Source of the DNA: Actinomycetes bacterium | Lineage (GTDB): Bacteria; Actinomycetota; Actinomycetes; Actinomycetales; Cellulomonadaceae | Length of the DNA stretch: 8,182 nt | Assembly: GCA_023401045.1 (NCBI GenBank) | Contig: JAEXEM010000088.1 | Location: 1-8,182 of the forward strand | Direction of reading: 5' to 3' | In this document: positions 1 to 6,751 of the stretch, piece by piece | Numbering within the stretch: the first letter of the stretch is position 1 | Layout: the number at the start of each line of letters is the position of its first letter | Translations under genes and position numbers: made by a program | Notes under the pieces: generated by a model | Database searches by the model: none | Told to the model about the DNA's origin: nothing | The model's input: only the letters and a program-made list of their open reading frames with translations

Positions 1-804
1 GGTGTGCGCAGCGCGCGTGCCGCACGGGCGGCTGCTGACGCCCGGCCGGACACCTCGGCCGAGGCGGCCGCCGTCCGGTCCGCACGCGACCAGCTGACAG
101 CGGCCCGCGGCGAGCTCGCCGAGGCCGAGGCAGCGCTCCTCACCCCGCTGCCCTCGACGGAGGTCGTCTTCGTGCCGACGCTGCCGCGCCGCGTCGACGA
201 CGTCGACGTCCGCCGCGGCGGCACGCTCACCGGGGCCTTCATGTCGGTCTCGGGGGCGACGATCCAGGTGTCCGCCTCGGCGTCGAAGGCCGACGCCGAG
301 CTGCTGCCGCCCGGCACGGCGGGCACCATCACGCTCGACGGCGCCGAGATCCCGGTGACCGTCTCCGAGGTGACGGACGCCGCCGCGACCGGTGCGGGGC
401 AGGACGAGACGGCGGCGCCGTCCGGCGACGCCGGGGCCGCCCCTCGATCCGACCGGCGCACCGTGCGCTTCACGCTCGGTGAGCTGACGGCCGAGCAGGT
501 CACGGCGCTGCAGGGCACGAACGTCCGGGTCGACGTGCCGGTGAGCTCGACGGACGGCGAGGTGCTCGCCGTCCCGCTGGCCGCGCTCACCGCGGGCCCG
601 GCCGGCGAGAGCCGTGTCGAGGTGTCCGACGGGAAGGGCGAGACGCGTCTCGTCGTCGTCACCACCGGGCTCGCGGCGTCGGGGTACGTCGAGATCACGG
701 GCTCCGAGAGCCCGCTCGAGGAGGGGGACCTCGTCGTCGTCGGCCTCGACGGGGCGGACGAGGGTGAGGCCGACGAGCCCGCCGGGGACGAGGGCGAGGC
801 ATGA
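1..804 (+). CDS. MacA/HlyD-like efflux adaptor (periplasmic-adaptor type), 5'-truncated
   Basis: The reading frame is open through the left edge (codon GGT at 1-3), so the GTG at 4 is probably internal and the true start lies outside the window; 267 residues are visible. The visible part begins with an Ala/Arg/Glu-rich helix containing RDQLTAARGELAEAEAAL, like the end of an adaptor coiled-coil hairpin. It continues with PLPSTEVVFVPTLPRRV and then a beta-rich part with VRGG-like and VPLAAL segments, ending in a membrane-proximal-type domain (SGYVEITG, LEEGDLVVV). This order is that of actinobacterial adaptors paired with MacB-type transporters, which link a permease to the cell exterior. A low-complexity Ala/Gly/Asp insert lies near residues 125-150, and the C-terminal tail is strongly acidic. 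The stop overlaps the ATPase start (ATGA at 801-804), so translation is probably coupled. Family is fairly sure; the substrate is unknown. Confidence 0.8.
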   Translation, partial: GVRSARAARAAADARPDTSAEAAAVRSARDQLTAARGELAEAEAALLTPLPSTEVVFVPTLPRRVDDVDVRRGGTLTGAFMSVSGATIQVSASASKADAELLPPGTAGTITLDGAEIPVTVSEVTDAAATGAGQDETAAPSGDAGAAPRSDRRTVRFTLGELTAEQVTALQGTNVRVDVPVSSTDGEVLAVPLAALTAGPAGESRVEVSDGKGETRLVVVTTGLAASGYVEITGSESPLEEGDLVVVGLDGADEGEADEPAGDEGEA

Positions 805-1520
805 CGGTCCTCGACCTCCTCGACCCGCCGGGCGCGCCGGAGGCGCCGCCACCGGTGCTCGAGCTCCGCGGCGTCGCCCGGCAGTTCCCCGGGGACCCGC
901 CCGTCCACGCGCTGCACCCGGCCGACCTGCGGGTCGAGGTGGGCGACTACCTGTCGGTCGTCGGCCCGTCGGGTTCCGGCAAGTCGACGCTGCTCAACCT
1001 GCTCGGTCTGCTCGACCGGCCCTCGCAGGGCGAGTACCTGCTCGACGGCGTGCCCACCGCACAGGCCGGCGAGCGGGAGCGGGCCCGGCTGCGGGCCGGG
1101 CACATCGGCTTCGTCTTCCAGGCGTTCCACCTGCTGCCGCAGCGCACCGTGCTGGAGAACGTCCTGCTCGCGACGATCTACAGCGGCGTCCCTCGGGCGG
1201 AGCGGCGCGACCGCGCGGTGGCAGCCCTCGAGCGGGTCGGGCTCGGCCACCGGCTGCGCTTCTCGCCCACCGTGCTGTCCGGCGGCGAGCGGCAGCGCAC
1301 GGCCGTCGCGCGCGCCGTCGTGTCGCAGCCGCGCATCCTGCTGGCGGACGAGCCGACGGGCAACCTCGACTCGGACAGCTCCGCGGGCGTGCTCGACCTC
1401 TTCGACGAGCTGCACGGCGACGGGCTGACGCTGCTCGTCATCACCCACGAGGACGACGTCTCGGCGCGCGCCCAGCGGCGCGTGCGGATCGCCGACGGAC
1501 ACCTGCGGGAGATCGCATGA
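801..1520 (+). CDS. ABC transporter ATP-binding protein, MacB/LolD-type
   Basis: This is a 239-residue ATPase that powers the adjacent FtsX-type permease from the cytoplasmic side. All nucleotide-binding motifs are present: Walker A GPSGSGKST (55-63), Q-loop Gln107 (FVFQAFHLL), signature LSGGERQR (159-166), Walker B ILLADEPTGNLDS (179-191) and the switch His216 (ITHED). The sequence after Walker B, EPTGNLDS, is typical of the MacB/LolD/FtsE group. The first 18 residues are a Pro-rich extension before the ATPase fold. The ATG start overlaps the adaptor stop, and a GAGGG ribosome site (790-794) sits 6 nt upstream. The stop in turn overlaps the permease start. In E. coli MacB the ATPase and permease are fused; here they are separate genes. 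It looks intact and functional. Substrate unknown. Confidence 0.95.
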   Translation: MTVLDLLDPPGAPEAPPPVLELRGVARQFPGDPPVHALHPADLRVEVGDYLSVVGPSGSGKSTLLNLLGLLDRPSQGEYLLDGVPTAQAGERERARLRAGHIGFVFQAFHLLPQRTVLENVLLATIYSGVPRAERRDRAVAALERVGLGHRLRFSPTVLSGGERQRTAVARAVVSQPRILLADEPTGNLDSDSSAGVLDLFDELHGDGLTLLVITHEDDVSARAQRRVRIADGHLREIA

Positions 1521-2764
1521 CCGTCACCGCACCCGGAGTCCCTCGCACGGACAGGTTCGGCCCGCGGGACCTCCTCGCGGAGGCCACCGCGGGCATCGGC
1601 GGCCGTCCGGGCCGCCTGGCCCTCACCATCCTCGGCACGGTCCTCGGCATCGCGTCCGTCGTCGTCACGGTGGGGCTCGCCCAGACGGCCGCGGGCCAGA
1701 TCAACAAGCAGTTCGACGCGGTGGCGGCGACGCAGGGGGTCGCCGCACCCGCGACGGGCACGGGCAGGTCGGGGCAGGAACGCGCCCTGGGACGCCTGCC
1801 GTGGGACGCCGCGGAGCGCGCGGAACGGCTCGCCGGCGTCGAGTCGGCGGCGCTCGTCAGCTCCGTCGAGGTCGGTGAGCGGGACGTCCGGGCGGTGCCC
1901 GTGCACGACCCGTCCGCGGCACGGACGGCACGCACCGCGGTCGCCGCGACGGACCCGCACGCCGTCGAGGCCCTCGGTGGCCGGCTCCTCCAGGGCCGGT
2001 ACTTCGACGCGGGCCACGACGCACGCGGGGACCGGGTCGCCGTGCTCGGTGCCGGTGCGGCGGAGCGGCTCGGGGTGCACCGGGTCGACCGGCAGCCGTC
2101 GGTGTTCATCGGTGACGACGCCTACCAGGTCATCGGCGTCGTCGACGACCTGCAGCGGCGCACCGACCTGCGCGACGCCGTCATCGTCCCGACCGGGACG
2201 GCACGTGCCGAGCTCGACCTCGCGGCGCCCGAGGAGCTCCACCTCCACCTCGCGATCGCCGCGGGCCCGGTCGTCGGGTCCCAGCTGCCGACCGCGCTCG
2301 ACCCGCAGGCCCCGGAGACCATCGAGGTCTCGGTGCCACGCGCCGCGACCTCGGTGCAGCGCAGCGTCCAGGCCGACGTCAACACGATCTTCCTCGCCCT
2401 CGGTGGGGTGGCGCTGCTCATCGGCGGCGTCGGGATCGCGAACGTCACGCTGCTCTCGGTCCTCGAGCGGGTCGGCGAGATCGGGCTGCGCCGTGCCCTC
2501 GGCGCGACCCGCCGGCAGGTCGCCGCGCAGTTCATGGTCGAGTCGGTGGTCGTCGGGCTGCTCGGCGGTCTCGTCGGGGCGGCGCTCGGCGTCGGCGTCG
2601 TCGTCGCGGTGTCGGCGGCGCAGTCGTGGACGCCGATCCTCGACCTGTGGCTCGTCGGGGTGGCGGCGCTGTCGGGCGGCCTCATCGGGCTGCTCGCCGG
2701 GCTCTACCCCTCGCTCAAGGCCGCGTCGGTCGAGCCGATCTCGGCGCTGCGCGGCGGGGTCTGA
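1517..2764 (+). CDS. MacB/FtsX-family ABC permease
   Basis: This is a 415-residue membrane protein with the four-helix MacB layout. One N-terminal helix (about 35-56, LALTILGTVLGIASVVVTVGLA) is followed by a large extracytoplasmic domain (about 60-285). Three C-terminal helices follow (about 289-312, 342-367 and 376-397). The conserved cytoplasmic coupling segment ERVGEIGLRRALGATRRQV (317-335) and the ending ASVEPISALRGG are hallmarks of FtsX/MacB permeases. MacB-type pumps move substrates by mechanotransmission through the outer domain rather than by a channel through the membrane. The ATG at 1517 overlaps the ATPase stop (ATGA), with GGGAG (1507-1511) 5 nt upstream; the frame is open further upstream, but that part overlaps the ATPase gene. 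It is the last gene of the operon, followed by a hairpin at 2787-2805. Exported substrate unknown; antibiotics, peptides or cell-envelope compounds are possibilities from the family only. Confidence 0.93.
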   Translation: MTVTAPGVPRTDRFGPRDLLAEATAGIGGRPGRLALTILGTVLGIASVVVTVGLAQTAAGQINKQFDAVAATQGVAAPATGTGRSGQERALGRLPWDAAERAERLAGVESAALVSSVEVGERDVRAVPVHDPSAARTARTAVAATDPHAVEALGGRLLQGRYFDAGHDARGDRVAVLGAGAAERLGVHRVDRQPSVFIGDDAYQVIGVVDDLQRRTDLRDAVIVPTGTARAELDLAAPEELHLHLAIAAGPVVGSQLPTALDPQAPETIEVSVPRAATSVQRSVQADVNTIFLALGGVALLIGGVGIANVTLLSVLERVGEIGLRRALGATRRQVAAQFMVESVVVGLLGGLVGAALGVGVVVAVSAAQSWTPILDLWLVGVAALSGGLIGLLAGLYPSLKAASVEPISALRGGV

Positions 2765-2786
2765 CACCTCGTCGAGGCGCCGTCGT

Positions 2787-2805
2787 GCCGGGGTCGGACC
2801 CCGGC
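2787..2805. terminator. Hairpin between convergent operons, putative bidirectional terminator
   Basis: GCCGGGGTC and GACCCCGGC form a perfect 9-bp inverted repeat around a single G (in practice about 8 bp with a 3-nt loop). It lies in the 75 bp between the permease stop and the exonuclease III stop, which face each other, so it can serve both transcripts. There is no T-tract on either side, as is common in actinobacteria. Function is inferred from position and stem strength. Confidence 0.55.
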
Positions 2806-2839
2806 GCGGCGGCGTCGCGGGCGTTCCGGCGGCGGCGTC

Positions 2840-3649
2840 TCAGAGGTCGTACTCGGCGACGAGCGGCGCGTGGTCGCTGAACCGCGCGTCGTACGTCTCG
2901 GCACGGTCGACGGCCACCGTCCGGGCGAGGTCCGCGAGCGCGGGCGTCGCCATCTGGTAGTCGATCCGCCAGCCGGCGTCGTTGTCGAACGCCTGCCCGC
3001 GCCACGACCACCACGTGAACGGGCCGGGCCCGTCGCCGCCGTGCTCGCGCCCGAGGTCGCGCCAGCCGAGCTCGCCGAACCAGCGGTCGAGGTAGGCGCG
3101 CTCCTCAGGCAGGAAGCCGGCCTTCTTGAGGTTGCCGCGCCAGTTCTTGATGTCGACCTCGCGGTGGGCGATGTTGACGTCGCCCGCGACGACGGCCATG
3201 CCCCCGCCCGCGACGATCTGCGCCATGCGGGCCGTCACGTGATCGAGGAACGCGTACTTCTCGTCCATCGAGGGCGTGCCGACGGTCCCCGAGTGCAGGT
3301 ACGCGGAGACGACGGTGAGGGTGCGGGTCGGGCCGCCCTCGGTCGGGACCTCGAGGTCCGCCTCGACCCACCGTCCGGCGTCGCCCGTGACACCGGTGCC
3401 GAGCCCGATGCGGACCGCGCTCATCGGCAGCCGGGTCGCGATCGCGACGCCGGCCCTGCCCTTGGCGTGCCCGGCCTCGTGCGCGAGGTGCCAGTCGTCG
3501 GGCGAGAGGTGGTCGGCGAGGATCTCGTCGCTGCCGCGCACCTCCTGCAGGAGCAGGACGTCGGGCTTGCGGACGTCGAGCCACTCCCCCATGCCCCGGC
3601 GGAACGCGGCGCGGATCCCGTTGACGTTGACCGTCGCGATCGTCAGCAC
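2840..3649 (-). CDS. xth: Exodeoxyribonuclease III (ExoIII/AP endonuclease family)
   Basis: This 269-residue enzyme is about the usual length for ExoIII (E. coli 268). The family removes 3' blocks and nucleotides from duplex DNA and cuts at abasic sites in base excision repair. The catalytic set can be placed by comparison with E. coli ExoIII: Asn8 (TVNVNGIR), Glu36 (LLLQEVRG), Tyr117 (SAYLHSG), Asp157 and Asn159 (GDVNIA), Trp213 (FTWW), Asp230 (GWRIDY) and His260 (FSDHAPL). The chosen start is a GTG with AGGA (3657-3660) 7 nt upstream; the protein begins right at the conserved first strand (LTIATVNVNG), and a nearby ATG in another frame stops after four codons. It follows the VOC gene by 62 bp. 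That gap has no TA step on either strand, hence no TANNNT -10 box, so the two genes are probably cotranscribed. Confidence 0.95.
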   Translation of the reverse strand: MLTIATVNVNGIRAAFRRGMGEWLDVRKPDVLLLQEVRGSDEILADHLSPDDWHLAHEAGHAKGRAGVAIATRLPMSAVRIGLGTGVTGDAGRWVEADLEVPTEGGPTRTLTVVSAYLHSGTVGTPSMDEKYAFLDHVTARMAQIVAGGGMAVVAGDVNIAHREVDIKNWRGNLKKAGFLPEERAYLDRWFGELGWRDLGREHGGDGPGPFTWWSWRGQAFDNDAGWRIDYQMATPALADLARTVAVDRAETYDARFSDHAPLVAEYDL

Positions 3650-3711
3650 GCCGACATCCTGCCGCACGCCGCCGACGTCCCCGCCCCGCCGGCGGCCGTG
3701 CGTGGCGGGTC

Positions 3712-4191
3712 TCACGCGCCGGCGTAGGCGGCCTCCAGGGGCGCGATCTCGATCTTGCCCATCTGGAGCATGGCGTGCGTGGCGCGCTGCACCCCGGCGG
3801 CGTCGGGGCGGGACATGATCTCGTCGAGGGCACGCGGCACCACCTGCCACGACACCCCGAACCGGTCCTTGAGCCAGCCGCAGGGCTGGTGCGAGCCGCC
3901 GTCGGCGGCGAGCACCTCCCAGAAGTGGTCGACCTCCTCCTGGCTGTCGAGCTCGAGGTAGAAGGAGAACGCCTCGTCGAGCGTGAACGCCGGCCCCGCG
4001 TTGAGGATCGTCACCTGCTGCCCGTCGAGGTCGAGGTCGACGATGAACGGGCTGCCCTCGGGCACGTCGGGGATCCCGGCGGGCGCGGTGACGGTGCGGG
4101 TGATGCGCGAGCGCGGGACGACGGACGCGTAGAACTCGGCGGCCTCGTGGCCGCGGTCGGCGAACCACAGGTGCGTGCGGACCATGCCCAT
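3712..4191 (-). CDS. VOC-superfamily protein, PhnB/3-demethylubiquinone-methyltransferase-like fold
   Basis: This 159-residue protein matches the PhnB-like branch of the vicinal-oxygen-chelate (glyoxalase/bleomycin-resistance) fold. Members are often annotated as 3-demethylubiquinone-9 3-methyltransferase, but no such activity should be assumed. Recognisable segments are THLWFADRGHEAAEFYASV (6-24), the paired strands FIVDLDLDGQQVTILNAGP (49-67), FSFYLELDSQEEVDHFWEVL (75-94) and the hallmark CGWLKDRFGVSWQVVP (104-119). Two ATGs are close together (4191 and 4185). The first is preferred because GAGGAG (4198-4203) is 6 nt upstream of it and 12 nt from the second. It is the first gene of a likely two-gene unit with exonuclease III, though no functional link between the two is evident. 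No consensus promoter is visible upstream. Substrate unknown. Confidence 0.88.
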   Translation of the reverse strand: MGMVRTHLWFADRGHEAAEFYASVVPRSRITRTVTAPAGIPDVPEGSPFIVDLDLDGQQVTILNAGPAFTLDEAFSFYLELDSQEEVDHFWEVLAADGGSHQPCGWLKDRFGVSWQVVPRALDEIMSRPDAAGVQRATHAMLQMGKIEIAPLEAAYAGA

Positions 4192-4260
4192 GGCGGACTC
4201 CTCGGGGTGCGGTGCTGGTGTCAGCCGTACCGACCCGGGGCAGGCGCCGTACTCATCGCC

Positions 4261-4290
4261 CGCACGGCGGTCCGTGCACCACGGCGTGCG
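4261..4290 (-). other. Bulged hairpin beside the folD terminator
   Basis: An outer stem CGCACG/CGTGCG (4261-4266 with 4285-4290) encloses an inner stem CCGTG/CACGG (4272-4276 with 4280-4284), with a 5-nt bulge on one side. It directly abuts the much stronger hairpin at 4291-4322 and could be a back-up terminator for folD. The rest of the 4192-4340 gap (4204-4260) shows no clear structure or promoter. Confidence 0.35.
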
Positions 4291-4322
4291 ACGGCCCCGG
4301 TCGCAGGTGCGACCGGGGCCGT
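4291..4322 (-). terminator. Strong terminator hairpin after folD
   Basis: ACGGCCCCGGTCGCA (4291-4305) and TGCGACCGGGGCCGT (4308-4322) are perfect 15-bp complementary arms around a central GG. It is the longest perfect inverted repeat I found in the window. It begins 18 nt beyond the folD stop, where a terminator for the glyA-folD transcript is expected. There is no U-tract, which is normal for high-GC actinobacteria, so the exact termination mechanism is inferred. Confidence 0.8.
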
Positions 4323-4340
4323 GGCAGACGGGCGGAGGTA

Positions 4341-5222
4341 TCAGTCCGCGAGGCGCTCCGCGGTGTCGACGACGTTCGCCAGCAGCATGGCGCGCGTCAT
4401 CGGCCCGACCCCGCCGGGGTTGGGACTCACCCAGGAGGCGACCTCCCACACACCGGGGTCGACGTCCCCGACGACCTTGCTCTTCCCGGTCTCGGGGTCG
4501 GTCGCGCGCGAGACACCGACGTCGACGACGACGGCGCCCGGCTTCACCATGTCGGCCGTGACGATGCCGGGCACGCCGGCCGCGGCGATGACGACGTCGG
4601 CCTGGCGGGTGTGCGCCGCGAGGTCGGCGGTGCCGGTGTGCGTGAGGGTGACCGTCGCGTTCGTCTCCCGCCGCGTGAGCAGCAGGCCGATCGACCGGCC
4701 GACGGTGACCCCGCGCCCGACGACGACGACGTCGGCACCCTTGAGGGGCACGCCGTGGCGCTCGAGCAGCTCGATGATGCCGGCGGGCGTGCACGGCAGC
4801 GGCGAGGTGATCTCCTCGTTGACCCGCAGCACGAGCCGTCCGAGGTTCGTCGGGTGCAGGCCGTCGGCGTCCTTGGCCGGGTCGACGAGCTCGAGCACGC
4901 GGTGCGTGTCGATGCCCTTCGGCAGCGGCAGCTGGACGATGAACCCGGTGCACGCCGGGTCCTCGTTGAGACGCCGGACGGCGGCCTCGATGTCCTCCTG
5001 CGTCGCGTCGGCGGGCAGGTCCTCGCGGATGGAGGCGATGCCGACCTCGGCGCAGTCCTTGTGCTTGCCGGCGACGTACCAGCGCGAGCCGGGGTCGTCA
5101 CCGACGAGCAGCGTCCCGAGGCCGGGCACGACGCCGCGCGCGGCGAGCGCCGCGACGCGCGCGGTGAGCTCGGACTTGATCGCGGCGGCCGTGGCCGTCC
5201 CGTCGAGCTTCTGGGCGGTCAT
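4341..5222 (-). CDS. folD: Methylenetetrahydrofolate dehydrogenase / methenyltetrahydrofolate cyclohydrolase
   Basis: FolD is a bifunctional cytoplasmic enzyme. It oxidises 5,10-methylene-THF with NADP+ and then hydrolyses the methenyl form to 10-formyl-THF, the one-carbon donor for purine and formyl-Met synthesis. The 293-residue length is normal. Catalytic Tyr49 and Lys53 form the YxxxK motif (YVAGK), Gln97 lies in IVQLPLP, and Asp120 lies in [10 protein letters not shown]. The nucleotide-binding loop is [14 protein letters not shown] (166-179), and the conserved C-terminal [17 protein letters not shown] spans 269-285. The ATG has a GGGGGA stretch (5226-5231) just upstream. It starts 11 nt after the glyA stop on the same strand, so it is read from the glyA promoter and shares the riboswitch. 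A strong hairpin follows. Confidence 0.97.
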   Translation of the reverse strand: MTAQKLDGTATAAAIKSELTARVAALAARGVVPGLGTLLVGDDPGSRWYVAGKHKDCAEVGIASIREDLPADATQEDIEAAVRRLNEDPACTGFIVQLPLPKGIDTHRVLELVDPAKDADGLHPTNLGRLVLRVNEEITSPLPCTPAGIIELLERHGVPLKGADVVVVGRGVTVGRSIGLLLTRRETNATVTLTHTGTADLAAHTRQADVVIAAAGVPGIVTADMVKPGAVVVDVGVSRATDPETGKSKVVGDVDPGVWEVASWVSPNPGGVGPMTRAMLLANVVDTAERLAD

Positions 5223-5233
5223 GCGTCCCCCGC

Positions 5234-6514
5234 TCAGTACTGCTGGAGCGTCGGGTAGAGCGGGAACGCCTCGGTGAGCTTGCGCACCCGGGCACCCAGC
5301 GCGTCGACGTCCGCCGCGGAGCCCTCGACGAGCGCCGTGGCGATGATGTCGGCGACCTCGGTGAACTCCGCGTCGCCGAAGCCGCGGGTGGCCAGCGCCG
5401 GCGTGCCGATGCGCAGGCCCGAGGTGACGCGCGGCGGGCGCGGGTCGAACGGCACCGCGTTGCGGTTGACCGTCACACCCGCGGAGTGCAGGAGGTCCTC
5501 GGCCTGCTGGCCGTCGAGCGTCGAGTGACGCAGGTCGACGAGGACGAGGTGGACGTCCGTGCCGCCGGTGAGGACGGAGACGCCGGCCGCGGCGACGTCC
5601 GGCGCGGTGAGCCGGTCGGCGATGATCCGCGCGCCGTCGATGGTGCGCTGCTGGCGGGCCTTGAACTCCTCGCTCGCGGCGACCTTGAAGGCGACGGCCT
5701 TCGCGGCGACGACGTGCATGAGCGGGCCGCCCTGCTGGCCGGGGAAGACCGCGGAGTCGATCTTCTTGGCGTACTCCTCCTTGCTGAGGATGAAGCCGGA
5801 GCGCGGGCCGCCGATCGTCTTGTGCACCGTGGAGGAGACGACGTCGGAGTACGGCACGGGCGACGGGTGCAGGCCCGCGGCGACGAGGCCCGCGAAGTGG
5901 GCCATGTCGACCCAGAGCTTGGCGCCGACCTCGTCGGCGATCTCGCGGAACGCCGCGAAGTCGAGGTGGCGCGGGTACGCCGACCAGCCGCCGATGATGA
6001 CGTCCGGGCGGTGCTCGAGGGCGGCCTTGCGGACGGCGTCCATGTCGACGCGGAACGTCTGCGGGTCCACGCCGTACGACGCGACGTCGTACAGCCTGCC
6101 GGAGAAGTTGATCCGCATGCCGTGCGTGAGGTGGCCGCCGTGCGCGAGGTCGAGGCCGAGGATCTTGTCGCCGGCGTTGATGAGCGCGTGCAGCACCGCG
6201 GCGTTGGCCGTGGCACCGGAGTGCGGCTGGACGTTGGCGTGCTCGGCACCGAAGAGGGCCTTGGCGCGGTCGATCGCGATCGTCTCGGCGACGTCGACCT
6301 GCTCGCAGCCGCCGTAGTAGCGGCGACCCGGGTAGCCCTCGGCGTACTTGTTGGTCAGCACGGAACCCTGCGCCTGGAGGACGGCCCGGGGCACGAAGTT
6401 CTCCGAGGCGATCATCTCGAGGGTGCCCTGCTGGCGGGCGAGCTCACCGTCGAGGACGGCGGCGATCTCGGGGTCGAGCTCGGAGATGCTCTGGTCGAGC
6501 AGGTGGTCGCTCAT
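5234..6514 (-). CDS. glyA: Serine hydroxymethyltransferase
   Basis: GlyA is a PLP enzyme that turns serine and THF into glycine and 5,10-methylene-THF, the main entry of one-carbon units. The 426-residue length is typical. Motifs include [16 protein letters not shown] (55-70), [11 protein letters not shown] (98-108), GGHLTHG (126-132), the PLP-contacting Asp203 in [13 protein letters not shown], and the Schiff-base Lys232 in [13 protein letters not shown] (228-240). The ATG at 6514 has AGGAG (6521-6525) 6 nt upstream. folD follows after 11 nt and uses the product of this enzyme. Expression is likely controlled by the ZTP aptamer in its 5' leader. Confidence 0.97.
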   Translation of the reverse strand: MSDHLLDQSISELDPEIAAVLDGELARQQGTLEMIASENFVPRAVLQAQGSVLTNKYAEGYPGRRYYGGCEQVDVAETIAIDRAKALFGAEHANVQPHSGATANAAVLHALINAGDKILGLDLAHGGHLTHGMRINFSGRLYDVASYGVDPQTFRVDMDAVRKAALEHRPDVIIGGWSAYPRHLDFAAFREIADEVGAKLWVDMAHFAGLVAAGLHPSPVPYSDVVSSTVHKTIGGPRSGFILSKEEYAKKIDSAVFPGQQGGPLMHVVAAKAVAFKVAASEEFKARQQRTIDGARIIADRLTAPDVAAAGVSVLTGGTDVHLVLVDLRHSTLDGQQAEDLLHSAGVTVNRNAVPFDPRPPRVTSGLRIGTPALATRGFGDAEFTEVADIIATALVEGSAADVDALGARVRKLTEAFPLYPTLQQY

Positions 6515-6540
6515 GCGGTGCTCCTGTCGCAGTCAACTGT

Positions 6541-6580
6541 GCGGGTCGCTCCCGGCGCACCCGCACACCTGTCGGGTGTG
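6541..6580 (-). promoter_or_regulatory. Putative expression platform of the glyA riboswitch: two abutting hairpins
   Basis: Two hairpins lie between the aptamer and the glyA ribosome site. The first in the transcript is CACACC/GGTGTG (6 bp, 6564-6580). The second is GCGGGT plus CGC paired with GCG plus ACCCGC (9 bp with one bulged base, 6541-6564). A competing helix is possible: CACCCG (6573-6578) with CGGGTG (6558-6563), which would disrupt both. No U-tract follows, and I see no sequence complementary to the AGGAG site. A GC-rich terminator switch is therefore likelier than ribosome-site masking, but this is inference. Confidence 0.5.
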
Positions 6581-6584
6581 GGGT

Positions 6585-6667
6585 GACCGTGGGCCCAGGC
6601 GTCCGACCCGTCGGTCCAGCTGCTGCGTCGCTCCCCGGTGGTGACCCACCTCTGCGCCAGTCGCGAC
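6585..6667 (-). promoter_or_regulatory. ZTP (pfl) riboswitch aptamer
   Basis: The RNA reads as a pfl-motif/ZTP riboswitch, which senses the purine intermediates ZMP/ZTP and usually raises expression of folate and purine genes. Conserved blocks in order are GACTGGCG, GGTGG-loop-CCACC followed by GGGGAGC, and CGCCTGGGC. A hand fold gives P1 as GTCGC (6663-6667) with GCGAC (6627-6631), and P2 as GGTGG (6646-6650) with CCACC (6637-6641) closed by GTCA. P3 is GACCG plus GGG (6607-6616) with CCC plus CGGTC (6585-6593). The P3 loop carries CGCC (6598-6601), which complements GGCG (6655-6658) in the P1/P2 junction: the expected pseudoknot. It lies upstream of glyA-folD, a known target of this class. 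Recognised from memory of the consensus, not by a covariance search. Confidence 0.93.
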
Positions 6668-6673
6668 CACGAC

Positions 6674-6702
6674 AGCCTAGCAACCGCGCCGCGTGGGGTC
6701 GC
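6674..6702 (-). promoter_or_regulatory. Promoter of the glyA-folD transcript
   Basis: On the - strand a TAGGCT -10 box (6674-6679, preceded by TTGC) has a weak -35 candidate GCGACC (6697-6702) 17 bp upstream that keeps only the GAC core of TTGACA. The predicted start is the G at about 6667-6668, which is the first base of aptamer stem P1. The leader would be about 153 nt. The -10 is convincing because of its place directly before the riboswitch; the -35 is weak. Confidence 0.65.
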
Positions 6703-6710
6703 CGGACTCT

Positions 6711-6746
6711 CGCACCTCGGACGCGGTGCGACAGCCGGGCCTGTCG
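6711..6746 (-). terminator. Two hairpins upstream of the glyA promoter
   Basis: CGACAG (6729-6734) pairs with CTGTCG (6741-6746), and CGCACC (6711-6716) pairs with GGTGCG (6725-6730). Both are perfect 6-bp stems and they share two bases, so they probably form in turn rather than together. They follow the MarR stop on the same strand and may stop MarR transcripts before they reach the glyA riboswitch. Stems are short; function is inferred. Confidence 0.4.
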
Positions 6747-6751
6747 AAGGG

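Noticed and set aside
614..1516. Upstream in-frame extension of the permease
   Set aside because: The added sequence is Arg/Pro-rich shadow of the adaptor and ATPase genes. The ATG at 1517, with GGGAG upstream and an ATGA overlap, is the natural start.
1178..2767. Long open frame on the - strand opposite the permease
   Set aside because: It is Arg/Asp-rich with no recognisable domain, and it lies antisense to clear ABC ATPase and permease genes. Long antisense frames are expected in DNA this GC-rich.
3685..3709. CCCGCC/GGCGGG repeat between the VOC gene and exonuclease III as a terminator
   Set aside because: The stem is only 6 bp with a 13-nt loop in very GC-rich DNA. Such repeats arise easily by chance here, and the context favours cotranscription.
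3775..5277. 500-codon open frame on the + strand across the VOC and folD region
   Set aside because: It is low-complexity (Ser/Arg/Thr) and runs antisense through two convincing genes and the folD terminator. No protein family is recognisable.
6523..6574. Repeat of CGACAGG at the glyA ribosome site and in the leader as a regulatory decoy
   Set aside because: The two copies are in the same orientation, so they cannot pair, and the 7-mer also occurs elsewhere (for example at 6740-6746). Probably chance.
5486..6586. 366-codon open frame on the + strand opposite glyA
   Set aside because: Composition is that of a reverse-complement shadow (Val/Asp/Arg-rich), and it also runs through the glyA leader and expression platform.
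6541..6667. Glycine or THF riboswitch in the glyA leader
   Set aside because: Both were considered because of the downstream genes. The conserved blocks and the pseudoknot match the pfl/ZTP class, and I see neither the tandem glycine aptamer pattern nor the THF motif.
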